Shown: piece by piece, positions 46,303-58,689 of the stretch
Layout of the letters: every line of letters begins with the position of its first letter
Numbering within the stretch: the stretch's first letter is position 1
From: Mermis nigrescens
Lineage: Eukaryota; Nematoda; Enoplea; Mermithida; Mermithidae
Assembly: GCA_036768485.1 (NCBI GenBank)
Contig: JAVLUZ010000154.1
Coordinates: 36,069,769 to 36,133,768 of the forward strand
Reading direction: 5' to 3'
DNA length: 64,000 bases
Notes under the pieces: generated by a model
Told to the model about the DNA's origin: nothing
Databases searched by the model: none
The model's input: the letters and a program-made list of their open reading frames with translations, nothing else
Translations under genes and position numbers: made by a program

Positions 46303-47815
46303 CTGGCCCGTATCCAGGATTTTATTTCGGGGGGGGGGGCCGAAAATTTTTGAGAACCAGATATCTCGAGAACCATTAGGAGATAGCGAAAATAAAGACA
46401 GTTCTGAGCGTATCTCGGCGAGCTCTATACAACGGTGAAGAAAAATTTCAACAAAAAAATTAAAAAAATTTCACTTTATTTCATTTTGATATACAGCAAA
46501 TTTATCATTTAAGCTGATTTCTCATCACCTAATCGGCGAATTATTTCTTATCTCTTGCCTTTGTACTTAATCATTTTGCTTTACAGAGAAAAACAATACG
46601 GATAATTAATAAATCGGCGCGAAGCGCGAAAAAATTGACATGATCTGCATATCAACCTCAAATTTGAGCTGTTTTGCGCGGACTAGAAGACAAAAAAACA
46701 TATATAAACAATAGATACGGCGCGAAGCGCAGGAAAAATTTCATGTTTCCCATGTGATAACTCAAATTTGAGCTGTTTTGAGTGAGCTAGAAGGCAAAAA
46801 CTATAACTAAACAATGAATCCGGCGCACAGCGCTAGAAAAAATTGACATGCTCTCTATATCTAACTCTAATTTGAGCGATTTTTAGCGGTTCAGAAGACA
46901 AAACTATACGTAAACAATAAATCCGGCGCGAATCGCCGGAAAATTTTGAGTTTACTAGCTCAAAAGTACGCTAAAAACCTGTTTAGGCGCTGTTTCAGAC
47001 GCACTTCGCCAATTTTTCATTCTTCCCTTCGGGGAGACCCTTGAGAGGAACAAAAATTTTTCCCCATTCCGGGAGGGGGGCAGGCCCCCCGCCCCCTGGA
47101 TACAGGCCTGTTCCCATGTCATAACTCATATTTGAGCTGTTTTGAGTGAGCTAGAGGGTAAAAACTATAGCTAAACAATGAATCCGGCGCAAAGCGTTAG
47201 AAAAAATTGACATACTTTCCATGTCTAACTCAAATTTGAGCGATTTTCAGCGGTTTGGAAGACAAAACCTTACATAAACAATAAATCCGGCGCGAAGCGC
47301 GAGAAAATTTTGTGTTTTTCTAGCTCAAAAATACGCTAAAAACCTGTTTAGGCGCTGTTTCAGACGCACTTCGCCAATTTTTCATTCTTCCCTTCGGGGG
47401 ACCCTTGAGAGGAACAAAAATTTTCCCCATTCCGGGAGGGGGCAGGCCCGCCCCCCCCTGGATACAGGCCTGTTCCCATGTCATAACTCATATTTGAGCT
47501 GTTTTGAAGTGAGCTAGAGGGTAAAAACTATAGCTAAACAATGAATCCGGCGCAAAGCGTTAGAAAAAAATTGACATACTTTCCATGTCTAACTCAAATT
47601 TGAGCGATTTTCAGCGGTTTGGAAGACAAAACCTTACATAAACAATAAATCCGGCGCGAAGCGCCGAAAAATTTGTGTTTTCTAGCTCAAAAATACGCTA
47701 AAAACCTGTTTTGGCGGTGTTTCAGACCAACTTCGCCAATTTTTCATTTTTGCCTTTGGGGGACCCTTGGGAAGAACAAAAATTTTTCCCATTTCGGGGG
47801 GGGGCTACGGGCCTG
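46303..47815 (+). mobile_element. CAGGCCYGTATCCAGG element, internally triplicated
   Basis: Left end CTGGCCCGTATCCAGGA, with right-end sequence CCTGGATACAGGCCTG at 47110 and 47472 and a degraded last end near 47815. The block from TTCCCATGT(C/G)ATAACTCA to the G-run/CAGGCCTG end is present three times in tandem (from about 46745, 47110, 47472; period about 362 bp). The whole array is flanked by CGTATAC (46296-46302 and 47816-47822). Each unit holds one or two GCGAAGC-type hairpins. Confidence 0.75.
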
Positions 47816-47822
47816 CGTATAC

Positions 47823-48622
47823 GTGATTAATTTTTTGCCTTTACAGTCTATATTTCTGGGTACTATAATATGGTACATTGGCGATTTTAGTGTGGTAAAA
47901 ACAGACTTGTTTGACCTTTAATAGTGTATTACAGCTAATTCCGGGGTTTCTGACGGCAAAAATCACTAATAATCGTCTCAAAACGGCGCGAAGCGCTGAA
48001 AAAGTCAACATTTTTTCAGAATGCAATTTCTGCCATTATAAAATATATAGAACACACAATTACTCATTCCGGCGCGAAGTCATACCTGGGCAATGGCTGA
48101 TGGTTCGCCCCGTCCAACTTCCAGCCAAAAGGGTGAGTGGGTCCCTAGACCCTGAAAAAGGTGGGTCTGTCCCTGAAAAAAGGTGGGTCTGATCTGAAAA
48201 AAGGTGGGTCCGTGCCTGAAAAAGGTGGGTCGTTCAGCTTAATCAGTGGGTCAGTCACTGAAAAAAGGTGGGTCCACCCATGAAAAAGGTCTCGAACAGT
48301 TTAAAAGATGGTTCCTGTGCATGTTTTGCAAACTGATCATGATATACTCTATCTATCATTTCCTTAAATTATCTCCTAAAATTTTCTCACTGTACAAAAC
48401 ATAGCCCCGTCCAAGTTACCCCTTCGCCTCGTCCAACTTTTGGTTCGGCCCGTCCTGGTGATGGGCCGATATGGGGCATTGCCCGGGTGTGCGCGAAGTG
48501 CTATAAATTTTTGCGAATTTCAAACCTTTTTTGCAGTTTTTTGTCTTCCCAAAAATCTTTGTCCGTGTACAGAGACGGTAAGTCTTCGTACATCAGGGAA
48601 AATTTTGCCAGCCATAATTTAG
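47823..48622. repeat. Repeat DNA: GTACATTGGCGATTTTAGTG segment and GGTGGGTC short tandem
   Basis: 47850-48080 is similar to the interior of the 746-bp MITE at 61019 (ACCACACTAAAATCGCTACTGTACC in inverse). 48110-48290 repeats (CC/CT)TGAAAAA(A)GGTGGGTC about six times. 48520-48600 is a degraded TTGTCTTCCCAAAAATCTTTG piece. Confidence 0.55.
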
Positions 48623-48630
48623 ACTAGAAG

Positions 48631-51158
48631 CAGTGATCGGACCGAGGCCTCGGCCTCGGCCTCGGCAAGCCTCGGCGTTTTTTTGAGCCTCGGCCTCGGC
48701 GCCGAGGGCGAAGCTGAAAAGTGCCGAGGCGCCGAGGGTTAAAATCAAATTTGAATAAGTTTAATATGTCCGTTGAATATTAACTATTTGGAATGCATCT
48801 GCAGTACAAAGACTATTTTTTACCTATAGACTTTTCTTGTGGTTTTAGTCGCGTACCCAGTTACACAAAGTTAAATACAGCAAAGTGCCAATTTATTATT
48901 CATGTGATGACTAAGTTTTAATTCTCATGCTTGCTACATGGATCGGAAACACACATTCCCGAAGGGAGGGGTGAGGAGGTTTATTACCCCCTCTCAGGGT
49001 GCAAGACTCAAGTCACTGTCAGACGATTTTTGGTGAAAACCTTTTGAATATTTTTGAACCTAATTTTTACTATGGCAAAAGTGCAGCTAACTATTAGAAT
49101 TTCCCGAAGTGATACAGTATTTTTGAATGTAAGCAAGAGTAAATAGACAAACTGTCACTATAAAACATGCATGTAACAGCTCAAAATTTTCGGGAGGGGC
49201 TCCTCGGCATACATGTAACGGCTAGAAATTTCGGGTGGGGGATTAGCGACTCCGCAAATTTTCGCCAAAAATGGGTAGGGTGGGTCAAAATTTTCTGACG
49301 TTGGAGGGAAGGGTTAGGGGAGGACGTCCAACCCTGGGTGGGTGGGGAATTCGCCAAAGCCCTTCCTGTTACACGTATGGTTTTCGGCCATTTTTATAGG
49401 AGAGGGCGTACATGATTACGAATTTTCGGCCGAAAATCGCAAAAACGCACCTAAATATGGCCAATAAATGCAGGTTTTGCCAAAAATCAATTTCGGCTCG
49501 TGCATTTTTTGGAGCCATTTTTATACAATGTTAAAATACTTTCTTGGACAAAGTGATATTAATTATATCGTTTTTCAAAATTTTTTACGAAATTTCAAAA
49601 AATTTCTGGCGCTTCGCGCAAAATATCGCTAATATACTGTATTTAGATTGAAGCAAAGGCATTAAACACTCAAAAGTCAATTTTTGTGTAATCTAGGCAT
49701 CTTTATGCAGATTTAAATATCTTTTGTATCCATTTATACTGTCTTTAAAAATTTTATGCAAAACAAGTACTATTTAATAACTCAGCACATTTTGCTGTTC
49801 AAAGATAAAATTGACTAATTTATCCTGATGTTGCATTGGATTTCTAAGCACAGTAGTGCTTATTACAAGATTTAATTGGCATATTACAATATCTGTAATA
49901 TTTCTGACTTTGTAGTACAACTTGTTTTAGCTTTCTCACTCAAGTTTTATGTGTAAATTTCATCAAAAGCTCATTAAAATTTCGGCGCTTCGCGCCAAAT
50001 AATCTTATGAACTATATCCAGGCCGAATTATCACATTTAGGACCACGGTTTTTGTATTCGGCAAAGATTTTTCATAATGTACAGAGACTTTAAAGGACTA
50101 TCTTTGTACATGCACAAAGATTTTTGGAGAGACAAAAACTGTAAAAAGGTGTAAAATTCCCGAAAATTTTTGGCGCATCAGTAATTGTCTGTCCTATATA
50201 TCTTTAAAATAGTAGAATTTGCATTTAGAATGGAAAAAATGTCAAATATTCAGAGACCCAGGAAGTAGCTAAGATAAGCTACCGAAGGACGAAAACCCCT
50301 GTTTTACCACACTAAACCGCTACTGTACCATACTATAATAGTACACAACAATTTGCATGTACAAAATGTTCAAAGACTTTTGGATACCATTTTTGTACAT
50401 GTAAAAGGTATCTTGCACAAAAAAAACACTGTTTAGGACTGCATGCCGGTTGCAGGTCACACACTGGCAGTATGTAAAAATGTGTATGTTTAAATATATA
50501 TTTATATAAAATATCTACAAAAATTTGTTCGCTCATACAAAGACACTACTTAATTTACTGGTCCCCCATTTTGGGATTTCACCCTTCCCTCAACTCTGGA
50601 CCGCGGGAAACTATGATCGGAAAGTACAGTGCAGTTTCCGTCATATTACCTGCCACACCAGAATTATGACCGAAAAAGCGTGTTTAAACATGCATTACTG
50701 CAAAAGCGAGCACAATAATGGCTACAGTTCTGTCTTTACTTAGCTTATTTCGTTTGTTCGTTTATTTCTTTGACACTGTTTTCTTATTTATGTATAGTAA
50801 TAAAAGTTTTTAAGTGCTTGTTCAGCCATATTTTTTATTAACTTTTCCAAGTCTTCAACGGCAACTTGTTAAATTAAGTATGCTTTCATTCTGCTGACTT
50901 TATTCAATAAATCCTTCACACATTTAATCTACTATTATTGAAAATGACATTCGATAAGATGTTCAATATTACGATTATTCTCTAGCTCATGTGCATACAA
51001 AATTTTCTAAGAGCACGATTTATGGGTATAGGTATATAAGCTTGACCCTCGGCATTACCCTCGGCCTCGGCCTCGGCCTCGGCCGAGGCAGGGATTTTTA
51101 AGGCGCCTCGGCCTCGGCCGAGGCCGAGAGTCAAAAAGTACCCTCGGTCCGATCACTG
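48631..51158 (+). mobile_element. hAT-type element, CAGTGATCGGACC family, 2.5 kb copy 2
   Basis: 2528 bp with intact ends CAGTGATCGGACCGAGG/CCTCGGTCCGATCACTG and a perfect 8-bp duplication ACTAGAAG (48623-48630, 51159-51166). Colinear with copy 1, including the nested element, so the composite has moved as a unit. Subterminal CCTCGG repeats occur at both ends. There is no transposase. Confidence 0.93.
48949..50614. mobile_element. Nested element within hAT-type copy 2
   Basis: ACACACATTCCCG...GGGAAACTAT, flanked by GATCGGAA (48941-48948, 50615-50622) exactly as in copy 1. Compared with copy 1 it has several indels and an extra GGCGCTTCGCGCC (49983-49996). Confidence 0.75.
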
Positions 51159-51300
51159 ACTAGAAGATGCTTAAAATTCGTAAATCAACATCCTTTTAGC
51201 GTAGCAGAGCTGGATGGAGACATGAACAATTTTAAATAGGCAGTGTAAATGAAGGAACTGTTTAAGATAAGATCTGCTTTTTCTACTTATATCTCTCAAC

Positions 51301-51527
51301 CATACCTGGGCGTCGGGGTTTGGCAGTATGCAGAGCCCAGAAACCAAAATACAAAATCCCCCGCAAAATTCAATTTTTAATTTTTTTTGTCTTTTTCGCA
51401 CTTTTTTGATGCCAATAAATAGTGCTCGATGAGAAACGTTGAAAAATGGTGTTTTTCGCCATACCACCATTTTTTAATCTTCGAAAAATCGTCACACTGC
51501 CCAGAGCTTTGGTGCCGCCCACCTATG
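51301..51527 (-). mobile_element. CAYACSTGGGC MITE, copy 5
   Basis: 227 bp, ends CATACCTGGGC and GCCCACCTATG. The flanks CTCTCAAC and CCCTCCAAC are an imperfect duplication, so this copy is older. Confidence 0.75.
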
Positions 51528-51534
51528 CCCTCCA

Positions 51535-52200
51535 ACTCTTCAAAACTCCGCTCTTACAAAGAGTCGGAAATTGGCGTGATAAGATTCTGGTTAAACTTTA
51601 AAATGCATGCACTCAGCTAAAATCTTAATTTTGAATGATTTTTCGGCAGACGTGGAAACCAAAGTAGCATTATAGAAAATTTGTATCCATGATTTCTTAG
51701 CCCAATTTCCATTTATTGTCAGATTGGATAACTGTCTGATGCGATTATTATATGATGAACTCAAAAATTTTCTAGCAATTCTCGGCCTCCTCGAATCGCT
51801 CTACAGTGATTGACCCTTTGGAACTCTTAAGATGACTTCATAATAGTGATTTTGCGCTAATAATTGTAATCATTTAAATGGAGTGACACATTTCTAACGG
51901 TTTTTATTATTCTCCCAGTCTTTAATTTATTATTTTAAGATTATTAATTTATTAATAATTATTAATTCATTATTTATTTTATTAACTATTTATTTAACTT
52001 TATAAGACGAGAACCCTTAAAATAATCTCTTTTCGCACTTTTATCAATAAGTACTATTGCATTAAATACTACCAGTGATCTTAAGTGTACACATATATAG
52101 GGTCGGCATACATTGTGAATCAAACATATGTTTATGCCCCGGCCCCGGTCAAAAAGTCTGAGGCAAATGTAGAAGTATTTAGTATTCATCTAAGCACTAA
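51535..52200 (+). repeat. Diverged 0.65 kb repeat, copy 1
   Basis: Shares with 53590-54180 the order AAACTTTAAAA(T/C)GCATGC, TTCTCGGCCTCCTCG, GCGCTAATAATTGTAAT, GGTTTTTATTATTCT, AAGTACTATTGCA and CACATATA(T)AGGGT, then a GC-rich GCCCCGGCCCCGG tip. Confidence 0.7.
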
Positions 52201-52561
52201 ATAAATCAATATCAAATACTTAGCTCATAGCTTATCACGAATCACGATCGATACGATTTTGAGATATTTCAGTCGGTCGTTGCATGAAACAATATAATGG
52301 GATTATTGTCACTTTACTAGACCAGACAAAAATCAACAGAAGAGAAAAGCGAAATCTAAACAGTTGTTACTTGCCAATGTGAATCCAACAATTATTTCAT
52401 TCTCATTAAAATGTCTTAACTGATCTAGTTGCGCAAGATGAGATTTCATGCCACGAGAAAAAATTGAAAGACGGTCCAAAAATGTAGACCCAATCCTAAT
52501 AAAGCATTGATCCGGTATTCTCGTTTCGACTGTTTACTTGCTCGCGTCAAGTTGATAAAAT

Positions 52562-53005
52562 TTACTGATTAGAGACCCGTTTTTTTTTGTATTCGGCAAA
52601 GATTTTCCCAATGTACAAAGACTTTTTGGCACCGTCTTTGTACATGTACGACGATTTTCGGGAAGACAAAAACTGTTGAAATGTGCTAAATTCCCAAAAA
52701 TTTCCGGCGCTTCGCGTCGAAATGAGAATTGATATATCTTTAGAATGGCAAACTTTGCATTTAGAATGGAAAAATTTCACTAACAACGCTTTGCGCTGTT
52801 TTACGACAATAGTAATTTTTGGCACCAGAAACCCAGAAATCAGCTAAATACGGGTCGAAAAACCTTCTTTTACCACACCGAAATCGTTACTTTACCGTTA
52901 GAGTAGAGTACACAAAAATTTGCATGAACAAAATGTACAAAGACTTTCGGGGACCATCTTTGTACATGTAAAAATGGACCTTATACAAAAAATACAATGA
53001 TTTGG
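52562..53005 (-). mobile_element. TGTACAAAGAC-type MITE, degraded copy
   Basis: Opens GTTTTTTTTTGTATTCGGC and ends CCTTATACAAAAAATACA. It contains the paired words GTACAAAGACTTT/GTCTTTGTACATG at both ends and two hairpin words, as in the full copy at 61019. Termini are eroded. Confidence 0.6.
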
Positions 53006-53589
53006 GATGACCCAAGCCCCAGAGCCCAGGCTGGGGCTTTTGTATGCCCCGGCCCCGGGCCAGGCAAAGACACTATTAATTTAGAGGTAAAAATGTGAAA
53101 TCCTCTTCTCAGATCGATCTAGGCAATAGTAGGGAAGCATACAATCAGTCTATTTCACGGATTCGAACAGCAAAATCTCACCCAGTGATTCCGTTACTCA
53201 AATTTTTTAGTCTCCATGCATGATCGTCTAGAGGTTTCACTCTCCCCATATAATTTTTCACCTTCCTAACAAATTCGTTTAAAAGGTGCGGTAAACGTTT
53301 TTTAGCTCTTTTTGCTCAAAGGTGTCAAATTTTCATCGTTTCGTGCCATTACGTACTCGCCTTTGACTTTACTTCGTTCAATTTCGTCGAATTTTTCATT
53401 TTCAGGCGATTCAAAGTGAATGTTTTTGCTTTAGTTTTAAAGAAGTAGTAGTAACTCAAAATCTATTTGCTGAGTAGATATTTATGCGATCATTTAACAT
53501 AGTAATGATTTATTATTTACGTTTGTACTTCATCTCTCAGAGTAAGTCCAAGAACTACTTATGATGCAGTCTGTTTTTTTCTTTAAATT
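53006..53589. other. Unassigned DNA with a CCCCGGCCCCGGGCC tip
   Basis: 53018-53065 is GC-rich and self-complementary (AGCCCAGGCTGGGGCTT). The rest has no supported feature. Confidence 0.4.
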
Positions 53590-54180
53590 TGAGTTTCAGG
53601 ACTCTTTTAAAAGTTTGCTCCTATAAAAGGAAAATTGGCTTAGAAAGGATCTCGTTAAACTTTAAAACGCATGCTATCAGCTGGAATTTCAATTTTGAAT
53701 AATTTTTGAAGACGCTGTAACAAATACCTTAGCAGATAGTTCATTGTGAGATTGAATAACTGTCTAATGTGATTATTCTATCATAGTATCAAAAAATTAT
53801 TGCGATTCTCGGCCTCCTCGGAAATCGCTCTGAAGTTATTAATTTTTGAAACTCTGAAGATACCTGACGTCACATTTTAGATTTCGCGCTAATAATTGTA
53901 ATTATTTTAATGGACTTTTTCGGGATCAGAAGCATTATCAATACTTTTCAAATGGTTTTTATTATTCTGCGAGTTTTCAATTGATTAATTTAAAGCCTTT
54001 ATATAACAAGAAATCTTTAATTAATCCCTTTTAGCACTTATATTAATAAGTACTATTGCACAAAATACTATTAACGATCAAAAATAGTGCACACACATAT
54101 AGGGTGGCATACATAGAGCACACAACATCTTGTCCCGGCCCCAGGCCCGGCTAAGAAGTCTGCCTGGGACACTCCTAGTA
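53590..54180 (+). repeat. Diverged 0.65 kb repeat, copy 2
   Basis: See copy 1 at 51535. Same order of conserved phrases, ending in TGTCCCGGCCCCAGGCCCGG. Confidence 0.7.
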
Positions 54181-56190
54181 CCTATGTAAACGGTTTAAAC
54201 TTAATCAAAGTATGTATCAATGAGATAGAATAAGTGGAAAGCGAAGTAAATCTTTGGGACATGAAAATTAATTCGATTTCTTGCCTCACTTATTTTTGAC
54301 TTCGATTTACTTAACCCCGGTATTCTGCATAACGGTCAGTACACGCAAATCAAGTCTCGTTATTTCTTTTTTGTAGAGAAAGTTCGCTGTTTTCATTATT
54401 TTTATTTTACAGCAAAGGACATGAGCAGCAAATTAGGATCATTAGTTAATTAAGAAAAAAATAAGATCAGAAATTAGAAATTGAGAAGAAATTAATTTGA
54501 CATCAGTCATTTAACGAGTATATTTTGAACTCTATTCATGATATAGATTATTTTTTAAAATAAAAATATTTCAGGCGTGCGTGATACTCCGGTAAAAAGT
54601 ATATTCATTTACTGTACAATCGAACATTAATATCCCTCCTGAAAAAATTTCGAGTAATTGTGCTTTTGAAACTAAGGCAAAAATATGCCTTTTATAACCC
54701 TAGCGAAAGCTATGATATGCTGAGCGCAAACCTTTGACTAAATTTAGTCTCCCCTAAAGTTTTATTAAAAATTAATTCGTAAAACTGCAAAATCTTTTAA
54801 AACATCTAAAAATAGTAATTTGAGACCTGATTAGTGGCATCATGCTGAGATATATAAATGGCGGAAATAAACGTATAAATAAGTAAGAAGACATTGATTA
54901 CATAGGTGCACAAGGTCAGGGTCGGCACGGCAGGGAGGTGAAATGCCAAAAATCTAAAACAGTAAATAAAACGTTCACGATTTTTTTGCTATTTTAGTGA
55001 TCAAAATGGTCAAAATAGCCTATAAAACGTTTTTTAGTGTTAATAACACATTTTAAAAGCATTTTTAGCCCATTTTGACTGCATTATATCACTTTAAACA
55101 CTAAAAATGCAAAAATTATCAATTCTGACGCTTTTGAGTAAAAAGTACTTAAAAGTACTAATCTGGCATAAAGCGCCGAAAATTTTTTGACATTTTTACT
55201 GATTTTGATGTCAAAAATGATGCAGAACAAAACCCTGCTTGCTCAACATCGCCGGACAGTACCGGTCTGCTGACCTCAGGGGGTAATACCCCCTCACCCC
55301 TATGTGCATGTGTGGATTCGGTGTGCTCTAATAAGCATTGAGAGAATGAAATAAAATGCTTAGAAAAGCAACTCAGAGATCGAAAATTAACACCATAGAC
55401 CTAGTCAAGCAATAATCGGTCCCATCGGCTGCTAAGCTCAATCTAGCTTCTTTCAGCTACAATTTCTGAATTTTTCAAATGAATTAATATATTACTTAAA
55501 AATGCTCAAAAGAATAATTTTTCAGGCTCGGACCCAGGCTCTTGAAACCAGGCCCAGGCGCCTAAAGACCGGCTGGACCCGGATACCTGGTCGATCCCTG
55601 CCCACTCCCCCAAAAAACAGAAAATTTTTAGACCCCATGATTTTTATAAAAATTTGAACTTTTAGGCCGTTTTTACGTGTTTTTTTTGTCGTTTTCGGCC
55701 AAAAATTGCAAGTCAGTCACCCTACTCCCCGCTAAGAATGGCCGGGGACCATAAGCCAAATTTTCGAGCCGTTACACGTATGCCCACGCTTATCTCAATA
55801 ATCCGCTCTGCATTAACAGGCAACTAGCTAGCTTTCCAACTTTGAAGGGACTAAAATTTTAAAGTCGGATATGTCAGTAACTAGCAGTAGATAGACAAAA
55901 AAGTGATGTTTTTGAGCGTTTGTCATCGAACTCTACGTATCGGAGGAGAAATTTAATAAAAATTTACAAAATATAAGCTGATTTCAATCATATTAAAAAG
56001 CGTATCGCACCACAAAAATGCTTTATCGCATAATACTAAGCTTGATCCTGCTGAAAAATTGTTCAACTTATTTTATGCCTAATTCTGATACATTGCAAAA
56101 AAAGCAATATGGAAAGTAAATAATGCTACGTGTAACGTTAGAAAACTTTGGGCCTATTATCTCAAAAGTGTGGTAGAATCTTATCCAGAA
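54181..56190. other. Unassigned repeat-like DNA
   Basis: 54925-55300 has G/C-rich edges (GGTCGGCACGGCAGGG, GACCTCAGGGGGTAATACCCCC) and a GGCATAAAGCGCCG word at about 55164, suggesting another element without resolved ends. 55525-55590 is GGCCCAGG-rich. No gene is supported. Confidence 0.4.
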
Positions 56191-56198
56191 GTCTTTAA

Positions 56199-56587
56199 AA
56201 TACATGCACAGCATGGGAATTCTGGGGGGGTTGAATGTATAAAATGCCTTTTTCAAGGGCTCAAAATGGTAGGTACGGATCAAAACATCGTTTTCAGCGT
56301 TTCTGACGATGCTTTATCTTGCAAGAGTATAAAAACGTAGAAGAAATTTAGAAAAAGATCAAAAGAGTCGAACAAATCGAACAGAATATAGTCAAAACAT
56401 GAGCTTAATGACGCGAACCGCAGAAAATTTGGCTTTTTCGAGCAGAGATAGCTAGCTAAAATCGTTCAAAAAGCACCCTCACAAATTTTAGAAAATTTTT
56501 GGGACTATCGAAGGATCACCAGAAAATTTTTGCGGGGGAAGGGGGAATTTTCTAGGGAAGGGGGTTAACTACCCTAGATCATGTATG
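56199..56587 (+). mobile_element. CAGACATG-family MITE, copy b
   Basis: 389 bp, ends AATACATGCACAGC and GATCATGTATG. Perfect 8-bp duplication GTCTTTAA (56191-56198, 56588-56595). Confidence 0.85.
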
Positions 56588-56671
56588 GTCTTTAAGAATT
56601 TTCAATTTTTCTATGACTACCTCCGTCGAAAATACTCGTACTTCCAAGATTTTAGTGCATTTACTCCTGAC

Positions 56672-56944
56672 CATAGGTGGGCGCCACCAATGATCTGGGG
56701 GAGGGGATGCAAGATTTTTTCAAAGGTCAAAAAATGGCATTAAAAATGGTGATATGGCTAGAAAACATCATTTTTGACGTTTCTCATCGAGCATTATCAA
56801 TTGCCATCAAAAAATTGCGAGAAAAAACAAAAAAAAATCAAAAATTGAATTCTGGGGGGTATTTTGGTTTCTGGGGGTATTTTGATTTCTGGGGGCATTT
56901 TGGTTTCTGAGGGTGCATACCCCAAACCCCCATGCCCAGATATA
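56672..56944 (+). mobile_element. CAYACSTGGGC MITE, copy 6
   Basis: About 273 bp, ends CATAGGTGGGC and GCCCAGATATA. The flanks share CCTGACC (7 bp). Three TTTCTGGGGG(G)(T/C)ATTTTG repeats lie near the right end. Confidence 0.78.
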
Positions 56945-56952
56945 CCCTGACC

Positions 56953-58689
56953 TCAGAACTACGTGCCGGTGTATTGATTAAGCATCAAGGTAAAATGACG
57001 TCTTTTAAAGCAACTTACTTAGCAGAAACCACGCAAATGTACAGTCTTTAAAAAATCAAATCAATTCCGCATTATTATCGAAAATCGCGTATTAGCTTTT
57101 TTAATAATAAAAATATAGCAAAAACATCTTCTCGAGGCTAAGTATCAAAAATAGACTTTTCGTTTGCATTACTTTGTACTAGATTTGATGGGGCATCTTA
57201 AACAGTTTTTCCGACAATTGTCCGCATTTATACAATTCGTTCATAAAAAATGTTAATTTTTAAAGTGATGCTGTGTTTATTTTTATGGCCCCCTATATTA
57301 CAAATAACTAATTTTATCCCTCCGAGGTCATTTTGACTATCCGAAAATCAATTTATTTCAATTTAAATAAAATCAATTTAATTTTATCTAAATTGAACAA
57401 AACAAAAAAAATTGAAAAAAACACGAAAAAATTTGAGGTGGTTGACTTGTTGATAAAAAGCAAAAATCAGAACAGCAAGAGAGTGGATTTAAATTATAAA
57501 TTCGACAGATGTCAAAAACGGTCGCTTCCGACCTGCGAATCACATTCAATGGCAGATAAACCGCATATACAACAACTCGGTAATTTAAACACCTACAGTT
57601 TTTTCATCGAAATCGGATTTATAACTGTTACGTATATGCACTTTTTATTTCATATTTATTTTAAATTTAACTCGATGTAATTTGATTTACTTTAATTTCA
57701 CAATGTCGCTATAATAAGCCAATTAGCTAAAAAACAATATATCGTCTCAACTCGACTTCTATCGTCTTTGTTTACGTACAAAGGTTTTTAGAAGACAAGA
57801 AGTATGATAAAACACAAAATTTCAAGAAATTTTCGGCGAACGCTTCGCGCCGAAATGAGTAACTGGCTTTTCTGTACGTCTGTCTTTATAACGGCGAAAA
57901 TTGCGCTTGAAAAGAAAAAGCGTTAAATTTTTCGGTGCTTCGCGCCGTTTTACGAAATTTCTTATATTTAGTAATCGTCAGATACTTATAAATTGGCAGA
58001 TATGGGATTTTCTGACAGCTGGAACCCCAAATTTTAACTTCTAAAGTGTTAAAAATTGTCCATTATGCTTAAAATAGCGGTTTTTTACCGTCTTTTTAAA
58101 AGATATAATCATTTGTGAATCGAAAAAAAATTAGAAATTCTCAAAAATTTTCTACGAAAAAAAGCGCAAATCGGCACAAATCACACGGATTTATAACGAA
58201 ATTTACATATTTCTTATCGTTAAAAGCGATATATGTATATAAGGCGGTCGAAATTGACTAAAAAAGCTGAAAAGACGCGGCCTGACCGGATAAAAGCGTT
58301 TACGTACTTTATTTTAGTCATCGTCGTCATTAAACTAGCGAAAAACGTAAAGATTAAATTCGCTGGTCTCAATTTCTAGAATTTTACTCCATTCGGCCGA
58401 TTCGGACGCAAATTAAGGCAAAGATTCGCAAAAGCCGGAAACGTCGGAAAGCGCGAAAAACAAATGGATCGGAAAACGGACGAGCGTGTTATTTTAGATA
58501 TCACTTTTCGACTCAAAAATCTTTCGCGACATTTTCAATATCGTAGCATCCGAAACTTTAGTTAAGCGACTATTTTTTTAAAATTTTTGTTCATTATGTA
58601 AAGAAAAATTATGCATCTTTCCGAACTGCGCTTCGAGCCGCGAAAGTCGCGACGACGAAAGGATTGCGGAATAAAAGAAAAGATCTTAC
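56953..58689. other. Intergenic or intronic DNA, mostly unassigned
   Basis: A 115-codon frame at 57333-57680 is Lys/Asn-rich at first and has no family. 57740-58000 is a degraded TGTACAAAG-type repeat with two GCTTCGCGCC words. A possible continuation exon of the next gene (acceptor CGCAG at about 58637, then about 20 codons to a stop) is too weak to call. Confidence 0.4.

Noticed and set aside
57333..57680. 115-codon plus-strand frame
   Set aside because: Low-complexity Lys/Asn start, no splice context and no recognisable domain.
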